A stretch of DNA of 31,065 nt from Ectocarpus siliculosus (GCA_000310025.1 FN647968.1:18397-49461); one strand, 5' to 3'; numbered from the stretch's first letter, positions 12,095 through 22,094 are shown. Translations and numbers: made by a program. The notes: generated from the letters alone by a model not told the origin.

Positions 12095-15000
12095 ATGCGG
12101 CAGCAGGAACGATGCATACGGTACTGGAACCAGCAGCAGCAGCAGCAGCAGGAGCCGGAGGAGGGGCTCGTACAGGGGGCGGGTTCTCCCGAGCCACATG
12201 CTTGGCAAGAGGCGGGGGGAGGCGTTAAGGTCCGCGAGTATGCGCCGGAGGGGGGAGGCGCCACGGTCCGCAAGTATACGCCCGAGGAGCAGAGGGAGGA
12301 AAACGAGAGGGCGGACAAGAAGCAGGAGGGAAAGAAGGAGAAGGGGGAAGAGAACCGGAAGGAAGAGGAGGCGGAAAGGGTGAATGGCAGGCCTGCCTCG
12401 CACATGGCACCTTCCTGCGCTGCCGATCAAGGAACGACCCACGCTGCAGCCTCATCTGATTTCGAGGGAAGATGTTACGACGAGGAGGTAAGCAGAACAA
12501 GAAGCGGCACCGGCGTTTCCATTGTGTGAAACGCAACTCCCCCAAGCACTTCACGCGTGTTGAACTGCGCCTTGTCTACCCCATCTCCGTCCCCGCTCAA
12601 GGGCAAATAGCACCCGTCCCAAGCTGTCATAGTTCCACACCGTTTTGAGTTTGTGAAGTTCACTCTACGTTGGAGGTGCCTCAGGTACTGCCGCTTGCAG
12701 CAAGCGGACGCGAGCTTGTTCCCCAATCTGAGAGTTTCGTTCTCGTCTTGTCGCCTTGCTACCCTTGCCCTCTCTTCCTCTTCTAGGTAGCGAAGTCCAA
12801 GAAGCTATTGTCCTTCGAGGACGCCGAGTCGTTCTTGGCCAAGAACCTGCCGGGCGTCGAGGACGTGTACTCGATGGGTCAGACCATCGGCATCTCGATC
12901 CGGGGGGACGGCAACTGTTTCTGGACGTCTTGCTCTCTTGCGGCGCTGCTATGGGCCTCGTGCCAGGACCGCCTGCATCACCTGCAAGATATTCTCGCCC
13001 GTTACAGGGCTATTTGTCGGGGTAGCTGCCGCGCGTACTACGCCCTCTCGCTGGCAATGAAGGTGTGTTCTGAGTCTTATCGCCGTACGCAGGAAGTTCG
13101 CAAATAGGTGCGCCGGTTGGACGGTTCGCCGAGGGTACTGTTCAGCTCTACCGTAACTCCCTCTAACGTGTTGACCTACATACCATCGCTCTTCCAGAGC
13201 AGTGAGCCGAGGGACGAAATTGCTTTCGTGTTGTGACATTGATCGCTGACATCGGGTTCTGTAGTGCGGAACAACAATTGTTCGGTGCTTCCGGGAGCTG
13301 CTTTGTGAGGAAGGGTCTTTTCTTTGCCTTCTCCATCATAAACGCGGGTGACATTCGTATTTAGACTCACCTCCGGGCATTGCTCTTGTGTCCGATCGCA
13401 AATATCCGCAGTCACGGGTCTGCTCGGGAGTCACATAGACTGGTGTGATTTGTGAAGATGATTCGCCTATGGATGATACATGATAATTGACTTAAGTATG
13501 TAGGAATGGCGATGTACCATTCAGTATCCTTACGAGGGAAGAAGTTGAACAAAATGGCGTTGCCAGTTCCTCGCACTCGCTGCCCAGAGTGAGCGAATCG
13601 ATGACGACCTCCCGAAATACGAAACTTGCTGGTTCCTCAGAAAGGGATTCCGTGGTTCTTCGGTCGTTCAGATGTAGGTGGGAAGCCAACGCGTTGGTGC
13701 GAGAGTTTCCCCGCCTCGCCGTTCGGTTCGGTAACGAGCACGCATGGCAGGCAGTGGACCTTTTGCTGCGCCATACATATCCTCCCACAACACGGCCCAG
13801 TGTCATAGAACGTCTCTACGCCGTCTCGAACCGGTAAACAATGCAGGTCTTGCTACGCCCTTTTCCCTTGTAGTTCTCCAACTTGTTTGATTTTTCCGCC
13901 TCTTTTCCCTCCGTCGTTAACCCCTCAAAGGAGAACGTTGACACGTTCGTTTCCTTCGTGGAGATGCTTCTTCGCCTCAAGACGACGGGCACCTCCAACC
14001 AGGACCTGGTGGGTTTCCTTGTACGCCATCTCTCGAAACCCTCCGAGGGGAATCAAGAAGGCAGCCTCCACGCGCCCTTGTTCAAGGGCATGGTCCTCGC
14101 CACACGAATTGCTGCTACGGTCTACAAGACCCCCTCCGCCGGACCTGAAAGTTTGGTGAGCGAGGAATTGGAGTCCCGGATTTTTATCGTTTTGATGGTG
14201 TCCTGTCGTTGTCTCCTCATTTTTGATGTAGTGTCGCAGACCTTGCACTATCTGTCACGATGGTTAGTCTACAGTGGCATCAGTGTTTGCAACCGTTGCA
14301 CCACTAAGTGAGGTGGTTTCGAGCAGGAGCTCTTGGAGACGGGTCGATACGTGGTCGCTGAACAACTTATACCTCATCAAGACCGCAAAGCAGCAAAGCC
14401 TTGAGAGCGACGTGCCAAACTCTCACAAGCCAGCGGCAGTCCCAATCATCGCTTTTCAATGCTGGCTCGAACAGCTATATCGAAGGACAGCTGCACCCAG
14501 TAGTCTTCGTTCTTGGTCTGTTGTCATGATTCTGTGATAATTGGATAGCCAGATCGCTACATAGATTGCCCTGTTATCTCGAACCCCGAGACGCAGGCCA
14601 AAGACTTTGCCTACCCTCTTTCCAGCATGATGGTTGTCCATGTTTGTCCGATACGTACAGCCCATTTCGCGGTATTCTTTCCAATCGCTGGTACATTCGC
14701 ACAGATCGACCTTGGCGCTAACGCACGTGTAGGTTTCGCTTGAACGGACACGCATGCTGTGGTGGTTTTCCTTTCGGCATCATGTCCTCGAGGCTCGCGC
14801 GTGAACTCCTTCGGAGCACCTACTCGGAATCACACCTCACACCCTGTAGGGGAGAACTACTGCAACTGGCCTAACGACCGAGAGTGCATTGCACTACGTG
14901 AAGAGAAGCGCTGCTACTGTCACCCTTGCAATGCATGCCAATGTCTGGAGACCGGAGAAGTTGGACAGAACGAATGCTTGAAGACCCGTGCTCTCGGATC

Positions 15001-16315
15001 CTTACAACACGTACCACCCTTGTTCGTCCATGCCGCTTTTCCCCAGGATGGTTTCGCCACCGTGTCCGAATACACCAATGGTGACATGTTCGACCTGAGG
15101 CCGGGCGAACCTCTGGGGATTCGCGTCGACCTTGTGGCAGATTACTGCGAGCCTAGCGGCGAACATGTGACATATGTGAGTGCGTGCCTGGCGATTGAAT
15201 TGGTTTTACCGCACTCCCTTCGTGTGTCTTATCCGAAACGAAGGGCTGCAGCCTACAATGATACCAGGTAGCACCCGTTGTCAGCGTATCATGGCTATCA
15301 CACCCGACATTCTCTATTTACTGTAGTCACCTTCGGACTACACGCACAACCATAGCCGGCACTTCATCGAGGGACGAAGAATGCTTAACCCTGCACGGTG
15401 ACTGTTACCCTTTCGGATAGCTAATCCGTCGCTCAGCCTCCTCACGTGCTCCCCGCGAAGCTGTGCGATTGCTCAACCTCCTTCGAGGTCATCGTCACCG
15501 TCAACGTTGAGCTTGATGCTTTCGTCTGCATCGCCTAACCAGAACCTTCCCCAACCACGCGTTTGTTCGTATGTGTTCGCCTGCCTTCGTCTTTCAGCGG
15601 TGCAACGACGGCGACAGGGAGAAATTTGGTTACGGGCCTGTTTCGAGACTCCTTCCCTTGGTTGACAGCATCGCCGTTCGGAAGGGTGCTCTGGCACACT
15701 TTGATCTGCGGATCAAAGCTTGCTCCAGCGTTGGCGCCGCCCTTGCTGAGGCATTAAAGATTCGGCAGCTTACGGACGAGGACGGCCTGGCCGAGCACCA
15801 CCGCCGCTTGAAGCTGGAGATTGTGTCCCAGGTAGAGTTGACGCTATTCTCAAGCATTACCATTGTTTCCTCCACCCCCTTATTTAGTCTAAGCATGCAG
15901 TGAAGGATGAGCGCGAGATACAACGTGAGCAGGAGTGCCCGTCACGCATGTTGATCAAACGGTGAGATCATATCCGAGCCGTCTGCTTGGCGGTGCCGCC
16001 ACTGCTATATATAGCGTTGGCGTACGTACGTGTACCATCCACGTTCTCGACGGGTTCCCCTCCTACGGCGAAACCGTGATGTTGACGAACTGCACTCTCA
16101 TTCGCACTTGCCTTCCCCCCCCACAGGTTGTCATTCATCCTGGAGGGTGCCCAAGGTGCTCGATGCACATCCCTCAGTCAGCAGTGGTGTGCGAAATGTG
16201 TAATTTCCCAGTGCCGGACGGATTCGTGTACGCTCCGGATCCGGGAGGCGGTGCTGTGCATCCGGCAGCGGAGGTGGCGGAGGTAGCGCCAGCCAGACCT
16301 TCAGCGACCAACTAA
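12095..16315 (+). CDS. Gene B: OTU-like cysteine protease with C-terminal zinc ribbon (six-exon model)
   Basis: Exons 12095-12487, 12787-13062, 13874-14155, 15047-15175, 15598-15831 and 16127-16315 join, all in phase 0, into about 500 residues with no internal stop. Exon 1 begins at ATG with a Gln run (7 Q) and then a Glu/Lys/Arg-rich, probably coiled or disordered stretch. Exon 2 has RGDGNCFWTS, the OTU-type Asp-x-Asn-Cys signature, with the candidate nucleophile at about Cys175. The last exon has CPRC and CEMC separated by ten residues (Cys446, 449, 460, 463), the spacing and flanking pattern of a zinc ribbon. In OTU enzymes the Cys removes ubiquitin, so a deubiquitinase is the best guess. 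I cannot place the catalytic His. An additional exon may lie at 13640-13833, where one open frame (from EANALVREFPR to YAVSNR) looks protein-like but is out of phase with its neighbours. Confidence 0.55.
12130..12153 (+). repeat. CAG tract encoding poly-glutamine
   Basis: A (CAG)n run in exon 1 of gene B gives seven consecutive glutamines just after the start. Its reverse complement gives a long leucine run on the other strand, which explains the hydrophobic minus-strand frame seen there. Confidence 0.85.
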
Positions 16316-16344
16316 CGGGAGCTACACGTCCACTTACTTCCCAG

Positions 16345-16629
16345 GGGCGCGGGTCTCGGCGGGGTGAGCGAGGCGCAGACGAAGGGGGACCACATCTACA
16401 GCATGCGCAACGACATCATCCTCGTGGAAGAATTGCAGGGGAGGGGCAAGGTTGGAGAAAGTCGTACGTGGCGTGGTGGCGCTATACCGCGCGCAACAAG
16501 AACGAGGGTCTTGGACGTTAGGGCATGACCGATGACCAGTGCTGCGAGCAGTTGCGAAGCGAGTACGGGCTGTCCTGGCGCAATTTCGTCACGCTGAGGA
16601 ATTACAACGAGGAGGAAGACTTGCCGTAA
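16345..16629 (+). pseudogene. Frameshifted remnant of an unrecognised gene
   Basis: Frame 2 reads GVSEAQTKGDHIYSMRND and on to VEELQGRGK, preceded by an acceptor-like CCCAG at 16340-16344. After about 16450 the sensible reading moves to frame 1 (KSYVAWWRYTARNKNEGLG). That frame meets TAG at 16519 and resumes as MTDDQCCEQLRSEYGLSWRN to a TAA at 16627-16629. The composition (Trp, Tyr, Asp, Asn) is unlike the random GC-rich frames around it. One frameshift and one stop would account for the breaks, so this looks like a decayed coding segment. The family is unknown. A short intron is possible but no good splice pair was seen. Confidence 0.4.
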
Positions 16630-17864
16630 TGGCGGGGGAAGTCACAGGGGAGGAGGAACTGACGGAGCGTGACGACGGGGAGGAGATATTCAAAAGATAA
16701 AGATAAAAAAGGAATGTTGACACCACAGGATGGAAATCAGAGTGGTGTCAATTAGTTTTCCCATACGATGCTTTCCCACCTTGCCGTGGTGTGTGGGCTT
16801 AAAGTCTATTTTCTGTTGTAGATTGAACCAAGAGGAAAGCCACCCCGCAAGAGGATATAATCTAGGAAACATCCTGCACCAAGATAAAGTAGAAACCCGC
16901 CCCAAAAAACCATATACTTCCCGATCGTACTATATTCTGAGGTCCTCTGAGGTATTGATCAAGGACGTGGAGTAGAACCCAAAGCTTGACATTCTACCCT
17001 ACAGCGTGAAAGGTCAATGCCGTGGAGTCACAGGCCAGAATGCTTCTAAGGAAGCGAGACGTTGCTCATCTTTTGCCGCGCTAGGGGGTAGCTCGTCGAT
17101 TCTGCGGTTGTTGTGTATCTGTATCACAGTGTAATGGTATTTGACCCCTTCCTTCAGAATCAATCACCTTTGAGCTGTGTGGAACTCTCTTGTCCGACCA
17201 CAGTAGCAGGTTGTTGTTGCTTTCCGTTAATCTCTTTCTCTTGATTAACGCTTTCCAAACCAACTCACAATATCCCACGCACGCACGATCATAGATCGCC
17301 TGTACGCACACACTGAACAGAAGGGCACATGTCTCGGCATAAAGCCCTGATCTAGCATGACGTCACGTCTTATCATCCGACGGCGCCAAATAACCATGAT
17401 CAACCACGATCACATGTCTACCTCCAAATACCATAGCAATAGCCCACCCTGAGTGGACGTAGATGCAGATACAGAAGCAAACCTCGGAGGGACTCTAGTC
17501 AATCAAGAGGATTGCGGGATGGATCGAAGATACGACAACTCAAAACCCTCACCCGCACCTCTCCGTTAACCAAACCAAAGAAGCGGCATCAAGAAAGAAG
17601 AAAACACAGAAGCCGGGGCGGCAAAGTCGGTGGATAAAATCGGAAAAAGGCACATGGGAGCGAAAAATAACCAAAACATCCGAACCGAAAAGACCATAAC
17701 ACGAAGTAACGAAATCGTGAAGAGAAATCACAAACGATCTCGCACGAATGAACCGATCGAACACGCAATCAAGTAAGCCAGAACTATACGGAAAGGGGGG
17801 CTACGATGCGATCGAGTGCTGAAATGTAAACATAAAGAATAACGAAAACCGAGCCTACAAAGGA
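16630..17864. other. Gene-free stretch downstream of the retroelement
   Basis: No recognisable coding sequence on either strand. It contains a 10-bp perfect hairpin at 16717-16751, a CRE-like TGACGTCA at about 17359-17366, and an A-rich plus strand from about 17520. The part next to 17865 is the expected place for the 3' untranslated region, polypurine tract and 3' LTR of the minus-strand retroelement. I could not identify a tract or an LTR copy. Confidence 0.4.
16717..16751. other. Perfect 10-bp inverted repeat (possible solo LTR edge)
   Basis: TTGACACCAC at 16717-16726 and GTGGTGTCAA at 16742-16751 are exact reverse complements separated by 15 bases. The preceding bases make the left edge TGTTGACACC, which resembles the 5' end of many LTRs. 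A possible matching end (CTACCCTACA) occurs at about 16995-17004. No target-site duplication was found, so the LTR reading is weak. Confidence 0.3.
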
Positions 17865-19547
17865 TCAAACGACATGGAAAACCGTTAGGGGTCGACCAAA
17901 CTCGAGGAAGCGAACGAAGAAGACGTTTGTAGTTGGAGTATGTCCGGAGATTTTCCCTAGCCACCATAGAGCGTCTTGAGCCTTGTACCAGAAGTGTGCG
18001 CCTACAGGCAGCACGGTGTTGCGAAAACGGCGGGCCCAAACATCGCGGGGAACATATTCGTACCCAGGCGACGAGGACCGCTCGCCTTTGATGCGAGACA
18101 GTTCACGTTCCGCTGCGCCAATGCGCATGCGATGATACAGACGGTTAGTCTGCCGGTGTTGATCGGGTGTACCAGCCCAATACAGAAGAATCTGTTTTCG
18201 GGAGTGTTGGATGTCCATTTCTCGTTCCCACGAGGGCCGCAGAAGACCTTTCCAGTGGGTCTCGTACATGACTGCGATAACGCCGCCACGTCCTCGAACC
18301 GACTGGTGTCCCGTGATTTTCTCAACCTCGAGCCTGCGGACAGGCGCCGAAACATCGTCCGCGGTAACATGGTACGGCGGAGACTTCGTCGTGTAGTTGT
18401 TGAGAACATACTGCGTGAGGCCTGCAGGCAAAAACCGAGGCATGTCGTCACAATCGTGTGGGTTCGCACACGGTTTGCAACGAGCGACAGAAACTCGGTG
18501 CTTGGCATCCACTCCGGGCATATCGGAGGGAAGATCCAGATACAGGAGCATGTCAGCCACCGGACTGCCATCGGGAGCCTTGTTGCAAGGACCGACTGCG
18601 AGGATTTTAAAAGGACCTGTCCAATTCAAGGACAGCTTCTTCTTGAGTACCTGTGAGTCAGCGTCTGCGCGGGGTTTGGAAGTGAGTTTGGCACCTTGGC
18701 GGATGGTAGCCAAATGGTTGTAGACCCACACCCAAGCACCGGTAGCGTAAACGGGTAGTTTGTGTAAGGCATCAGACAGTTTCGAGTTCCGTCTTTCCAT
18801 ACGGGAAACTGTGAGTGCGTGTTGTTCACGCACTAGCTCGTAGGAGCGCCTTTGCCGATCGGCGGCAAGGTTGCAATACTCGAGCTGATCGCGGGCAAGC
18901 GATTGGTGACCACGAGCGTAAATGTCGTCAAAAACGGTCAGTGGAAACCTGGGAAGGCGTGCCATATGCACCTCATTGGGCGCCAATCCTGTGGCAGCGC
19001 TAACGGAGTTGTTGTACGCGAATTCAACATGAGGGAGATTAATATCCCAATCATCTTGTCGTTCGTTCACAACCATTGCCAGCATCTGGGCCATGGTGTG
19101 GTTCACGCGCTCAACTCCTCCGTTGCCGCTAGGGTGGTACGCGCTCGTCGTAATTTTTCGGACGCGTAGCAATTTTAGGATGGCAACCGACAGTTTGGAG
19201 CAAAACTGCAATCCATTGTCAGAAAGGATGCTGAGGGGGCATCCCCAAACAGGCATATATTTATTGACAAGGACGTCAGCTGTACCTTCAGCTGTGAACT
19301 CGGCGTCAGTCACTGTGTACATATTGACTCTCCGACTGAAACGGTCAGCGAATAGCAAAATATACGAGAAGCCTCGCGGAGTTGTGGGAAGCGGACCAAA
19401 ATAGTCGACGCTAATCGCGACCCCTGGTGCCGAAGGCAGAGGGATCGTGAGAATCGGCCAGCGAGTAGTCTGGCGCGCAGTTTTGCGGGCCTGGCATTTC
19501 AACATCGCCGAATTCACCAACGAGTACTGATACTCATCCCAATCCAC
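17865..19547 (-). CDS. Integrase core with chromodomain and Tudor-like C-terminus (intact 560-codon frame)
   Basis: The DDE catalytic triad is complete: Asp48 (in ISVDYFGPLP), Asp110 (in ILSDNGLQF) and Glu146 (in GGVERVNHTM), with 35 residues between the second Asp and the Glu. Downstream, residues about 300-355 form the usual GPF...L integrase C-terminal (GPY/F-like) segment. Residues about 403-457 are chromodomain-like, with VEKITGH, then YETHWKGL, then SWERE. Residues about 517-557 (from FWYKAQDALWWLGKI to FFVRFLEFGRPL) look like a Tudor/SH3-type fold. Integrase inserts the cDNA, and chromodomains of this class steer it to marked chromatin. The first 15 or so codons are out of frame with the true N-terminus. 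Confidence 0.9.
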   Translation of the reverse strand: MDWDEYQYSLVNSAMLKCQARKTARQTTRWPILTIPLPSAPGVAISVDYFGPLPTTPRGFSYILLFADRFSRRVNMYTVTDAEFTAEGTADVLVNKYMPVWGCPLSILSDNGLQFCSKLSVAILKLLRVRKITTSAYHPSGNGGVERVNHTMAQMLAMVVNERQDDWDINLPHVEFAYNNSVSAATGLAPNEVHMARLPRFPLTVFDDIYARGHQSLARDQLEYCNLAADRQRRSYELVREQHALTVSRMERRNSKLSDALHKLPVYATGAWVWVYNHLATIRQGAKLTSKPRADADSQVLKKKLSLNWTGPFKILAVGPCNKAPDGSPVADMLLYLDLPSDMPGVDAKHRVSVARCKPCANPHDCDDMPRFLPAGLTQYVLNNYTTKSPPYHVTADDVSAPVRRLEVEKITGHQSVRGRGGVIAVMYETHWKGLLRPSWEREMDIQHSRKQILLYWAGTPDQHRQTNRLYHRMRIGAAERELSRIKGERSSSPGYEYVPRDVWARRFRNTVLPVGAHFWYKAQDALWWLGKISGHTPTTNVFFVRFLEFGRPLTVFHVV

Positions 19548-20008
19548 CAGTAAAACCTCTCAAGCAAGCTGAGCGTGCGAGCGGTACCAAGGTGGCAGAG
19601 GGCGTTGGCATGACAAGCTTGCATGACCCAAGGTCGCATTACCATGGGCACGTAAATACGAATGGGTTCGTCATTCAACAGACGTGCAGCTCGTCCTCCG
19701 GGACGGTCAGAAGAGACCGGGGGCTTGGTATTCTTTCGTACCAAGAGGCAAAGGCCATCGTCAGTGACGAGGCGTCCTTTATCTACAAGCTCTCGAATAT
19801 CCTCCAACGATGGTCTATGCCTGGAGTGATATGACACTCCGGCAAAGAAATCGACAGGTAGACTCTGAGGGCGTTAGAGGAGAATGTAGCGGATGGTGGC
19901 TTCACACACCGGCTCTTTCTGCTGTTCCCGCGCCCAATCGGCACGCGTGTAGCGTTCGACGGACTCACGGAATTCTAACTGCAGGATTGAGGACCATGGA
20001 ACCCACTG
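19514..20008 (-). pseudogene. Integrase N-terminal zinc-binding region, broken
   Basis: The frame running QWVPWSSILQLEF, then ESVERYTRADWAREQQKEP, has a TAA at 19874-19876. It then continues to LVRKNTKPP and HANALCHLGTARTLSLLERF, ending YWWIGMSISTRW at TGA (19514-19516). The His pair of the HHCC finger is visible. The Cys pair is split: TGT TGA AAT GC reads as Cys-stop, whereas one extra T would give CLKC, which is the reading the downstream frame picks up. So the zinc finger is destroyed by a one-base deletion, and two stops lie in the same region. Confidence 0.8.
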
Positions 20009-20961
20009 CGGGCGTTGCCTTACCAGCTCGAGCAGCCGGTTGTGACAAACCCAACAGAGGACCCGTAGGGGCGTCGGTAACCGTCTCCGGCGGCGCTATG
20101 GGCACCGTTGGGACAGGTTCGACAGCAGGCTCAGGCGTGGTGTCAGCTGGCGTCACTCGTGTTTGACGACGAGAAACGCCTGCAGCGGCAGCTGCACGCG
20201 GAGCGTGTGGGGGGATCGACAAATCAGGACCGAAACCGTAGTTTACATCGGGTTGAGGCTGACCCGCAGCAGCCGCGGTTCTGCGACGCGTACGAGTAGA
20301 GATCAGTTCCGACGGATCAATACGATGCGGTTGCAACCGAGAGGTCGAAGGCGGCGGCAGTGAGTCGGCGGCATCCAAACGATCAGAGTGGGAGCCGGCG
20401 TCGACAGTTGCGGTCGCAGGAGACACGACAGGGGGCAACCGAGAGTTATCGTCGGCGGTCTGTGTGTCGTGGACAGGGAGCGCAAATGCAGCTGTATCCG
20501 TGTGGGGTCGCGCAGACGGTCCGTAAACCGTGGCGGTGTCCCTATACAATGGTCTCATCGGAGACACAACAGGAGAAGCTGAAGACCGGAGTGCCGGCAC
20601 AGCGCCCTGTTTTTTTCTGGGTTGCAGCGGAAATAACCTCAGGCACAGCAAATACGGAGTGGTCGGTGCAAGACAATGCACGATCGTCCGCACGGTGTCA
20701 CAAAGATCCTAGCGCATGGACGTACGGCAAAACACGAGCGACGAATTCTCCCGCAGGAGCATCAAGGTCGTCAATCCTCATTCGAGGACCGTGTTTGCGA
20801 AAATCCGCAAAATCATCGGAAGTGAGGGGTAGCCCACCCAAAGCGGCGTTCTCGCTCGGGGGCGCCAGCCCACCCAAACCAACGCCAGGCGTGGTTTGTC
20901 CGGGTGGAGCGTGACCTGTCGCTCGGACCAGATACACACCAACGTCTTCTGGGGACGTCAA
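19965..20961 (-). CDS. Pro/Ala/Thr-rich linker between RNase H and integrase (two frames)
   Basis: The frame 20961-20698 (SPEDVGVYLVRATGHAPPG, ending VARVLPYVHALGSL) overlaps the RT-RNase H stop in another frame. Near 20700 the reading shifts to LCDTVRTIVHCLAPTTPYLL, and then a disordered stretch rich in Pro, Ala, Thr and Arg runs to 19965. It separates RNase H from integrase by about 320 codons, which is long for Ty3/gypsy pol. No domain is recognised. It is probably one continuous linker now split by indels, although host sequence captured between the domains cannot be excluded. Confidence 0.55.
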
Positions 20962-22088
20962 ACTACTGTTACCGTTGATGTCGGCGGCAGTAGGCTCAAT
21001 CGGCTTCGAGACAGCATGTCAGCATTTCCGTTGGAGGCACCTCGTTGGTACTCCAACGTGTAGCTGTATGCTTCAAGGAACTCAATCCAGCGTTGGACGC
21101 GTGGGTTGTGCTCACTGATTTTTGACAAACTTTCCAGCGCCTTATTGTCGGAATAGATGCGGAAGTGTGTGCCACGAAGGTATTCGCGGAGACGCTTGAT
21201 CGCCCATACAACGGCTCGTGCTTCGAGATCGAGAGCGGTCCAGTTGCGTTCAGCGTCGAGCGTGGCTCTGCTGATGAAAACGATCGGCCGTACCGAGCCG
21301 TCTTTCTGCTCTTGCTCCAGCGCGGCGCCGAAACCGTCGGAGCTGGCGTCACAGCAAAGACGTAAAGGGCGTGTACCGTCCGCGATAGCGTCCCAATCGG
21401 GAAAAACTAAAATGGGCGGTTTCGCGAGCTCAGCCAGTAGGCTGCGAACAGTTGTTTCCATGTCGCTCGTGAAAGCGAAGGGAATACCTTTTTTGAGCAA
21501 GTGCGTAATGGACTTCACACGCTTGGCCATGTCTCTGAGGAAACGTCGGTAGTAGCTCAGACCACCCATGAGTGACCTGAGTTGCTTGACGGTCGTAGGC
21601 ATGGGCATACCTGCCAGGGCGGCTACTTTACGGGCGTTGGGGAGGACACCTTTCGAAGATAGGGTGTGCCCCAAGAATTCAGCCTTGGTGGTACCGATGG
21701 TGGCCTTCGAGGGAGAAAGTTTGAGGTAGTACTTTCTCAACCGTTCGAAGAGCGTGCGCATATTACGGACATGCTGCAGTGGGCCTTCGTCAAAAACAAC
21801 GACGTCATCGAGGTATGCCTCGACTCCATCGAGTCCTTTAATTACTTCGTTAATCACTTTTACAAAGTGGCCTGCGGATTGGCTACCACCCATCGGCATG
21901 CGGAGCCATTCGAACAAACGAGTGGAGGTCGCAAAGGCCGTAAGGGGGACAGTGTCCTTGTGGACAGTGATCTGGTGGAAGGAACCCGTGAAATCGAATA
22001 GCGAGAAAATCGAACCTCTGTTGAGTTTCGTTAGAATCTCGTCGACTCGGGGAATGGGAAGTTGACCAAAGCTGCTGATATGGTTCAA
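20958..22088 (-). CDS. Reverse transcriptase and RNase H
   Basis: Palm residues include Asp32 (FSLFDFTGSF) and the YLDD box at residues 92-95. LMGGLSYYRRFL near residue 175 is the usual connection segment. RNase H follows with Asp247 (CCDASSDG), Glu289 (LDLEARAVVW), Asp314 (YSDNKALE) and Asp357 (GNADMLSR), so all four metal-binding acids are present. The frame joins its N-terminal part across a single TAA at 22095-22097. That codon sits where related elements have the Tyr of the VDYRKLN motif (VN-stop-RKLN here), so a single substitution explains it. Confidence 0.93.
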   Translation of the reverse strand: MNHISSFGQLPIPRVDEILTKLNRGSIFSLFDFTGSFHQITVHKDTVPLTAFATSTRLFEWLRMPMGGSQSAGHFVKVINEVIKGLDGVEAYLDDVVVFDEGPLQHVRNMRTLFERLRKYYLKLSPSKATIGTTKAEFLGHTLSSKGVLPNARKVAALAGMPMPTTVKQLRSLMGGLSYYRRFLRDMAKRVKSITHLLKKGIPFAFTSDMETTVRSLLAELAKPPILVFPDWDAIADGTRPLRLCCDASSDGFGAALEQEQKDGSVRPIVFISRATLDAERNWTALDLEARAVVWAIKRLREYLRGTHFRIYSDNKALESLSKISEHNPRVQRWIEFLEAYSYTLEYQRGASNGNADMLSRSRLSLLPPTSTVTVV

Positions 22089-22094
22089 CTTTCT

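Noticed and set aside
11939-12442. Minus-strand leucine-rich frame that could pass for a membrane protein
   Set aside because: It is the reverse reading of the CAG and purine-rich first exon of gene B.
14456-14755. 99-codon minus-strand frame starting with ATG inside a gene B intron
   Set aside because: No recognised domain and no supporting signals. It is kept only as a possible remnant.
15894-15961. Small exon-like segment (HAVKDEREIQREQE) between two gene B exons
   Set aside because: Its end phase does not match the next exon, whereas joining 15831 directly to 16127 keeps phase 0.
12095-16315. Gene B as an integrated viral gene, since brown algae carry phaeovirus insertions
   Set aside because: The multi-intron structure argues for a host gene, and no viral gene cluster surrounds it.
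17976-18656. 226-codon plus-strand frame opposite the integrase
   Set aside because: It overlaps the well-supported minus-strand integrase and has no family resemblance.
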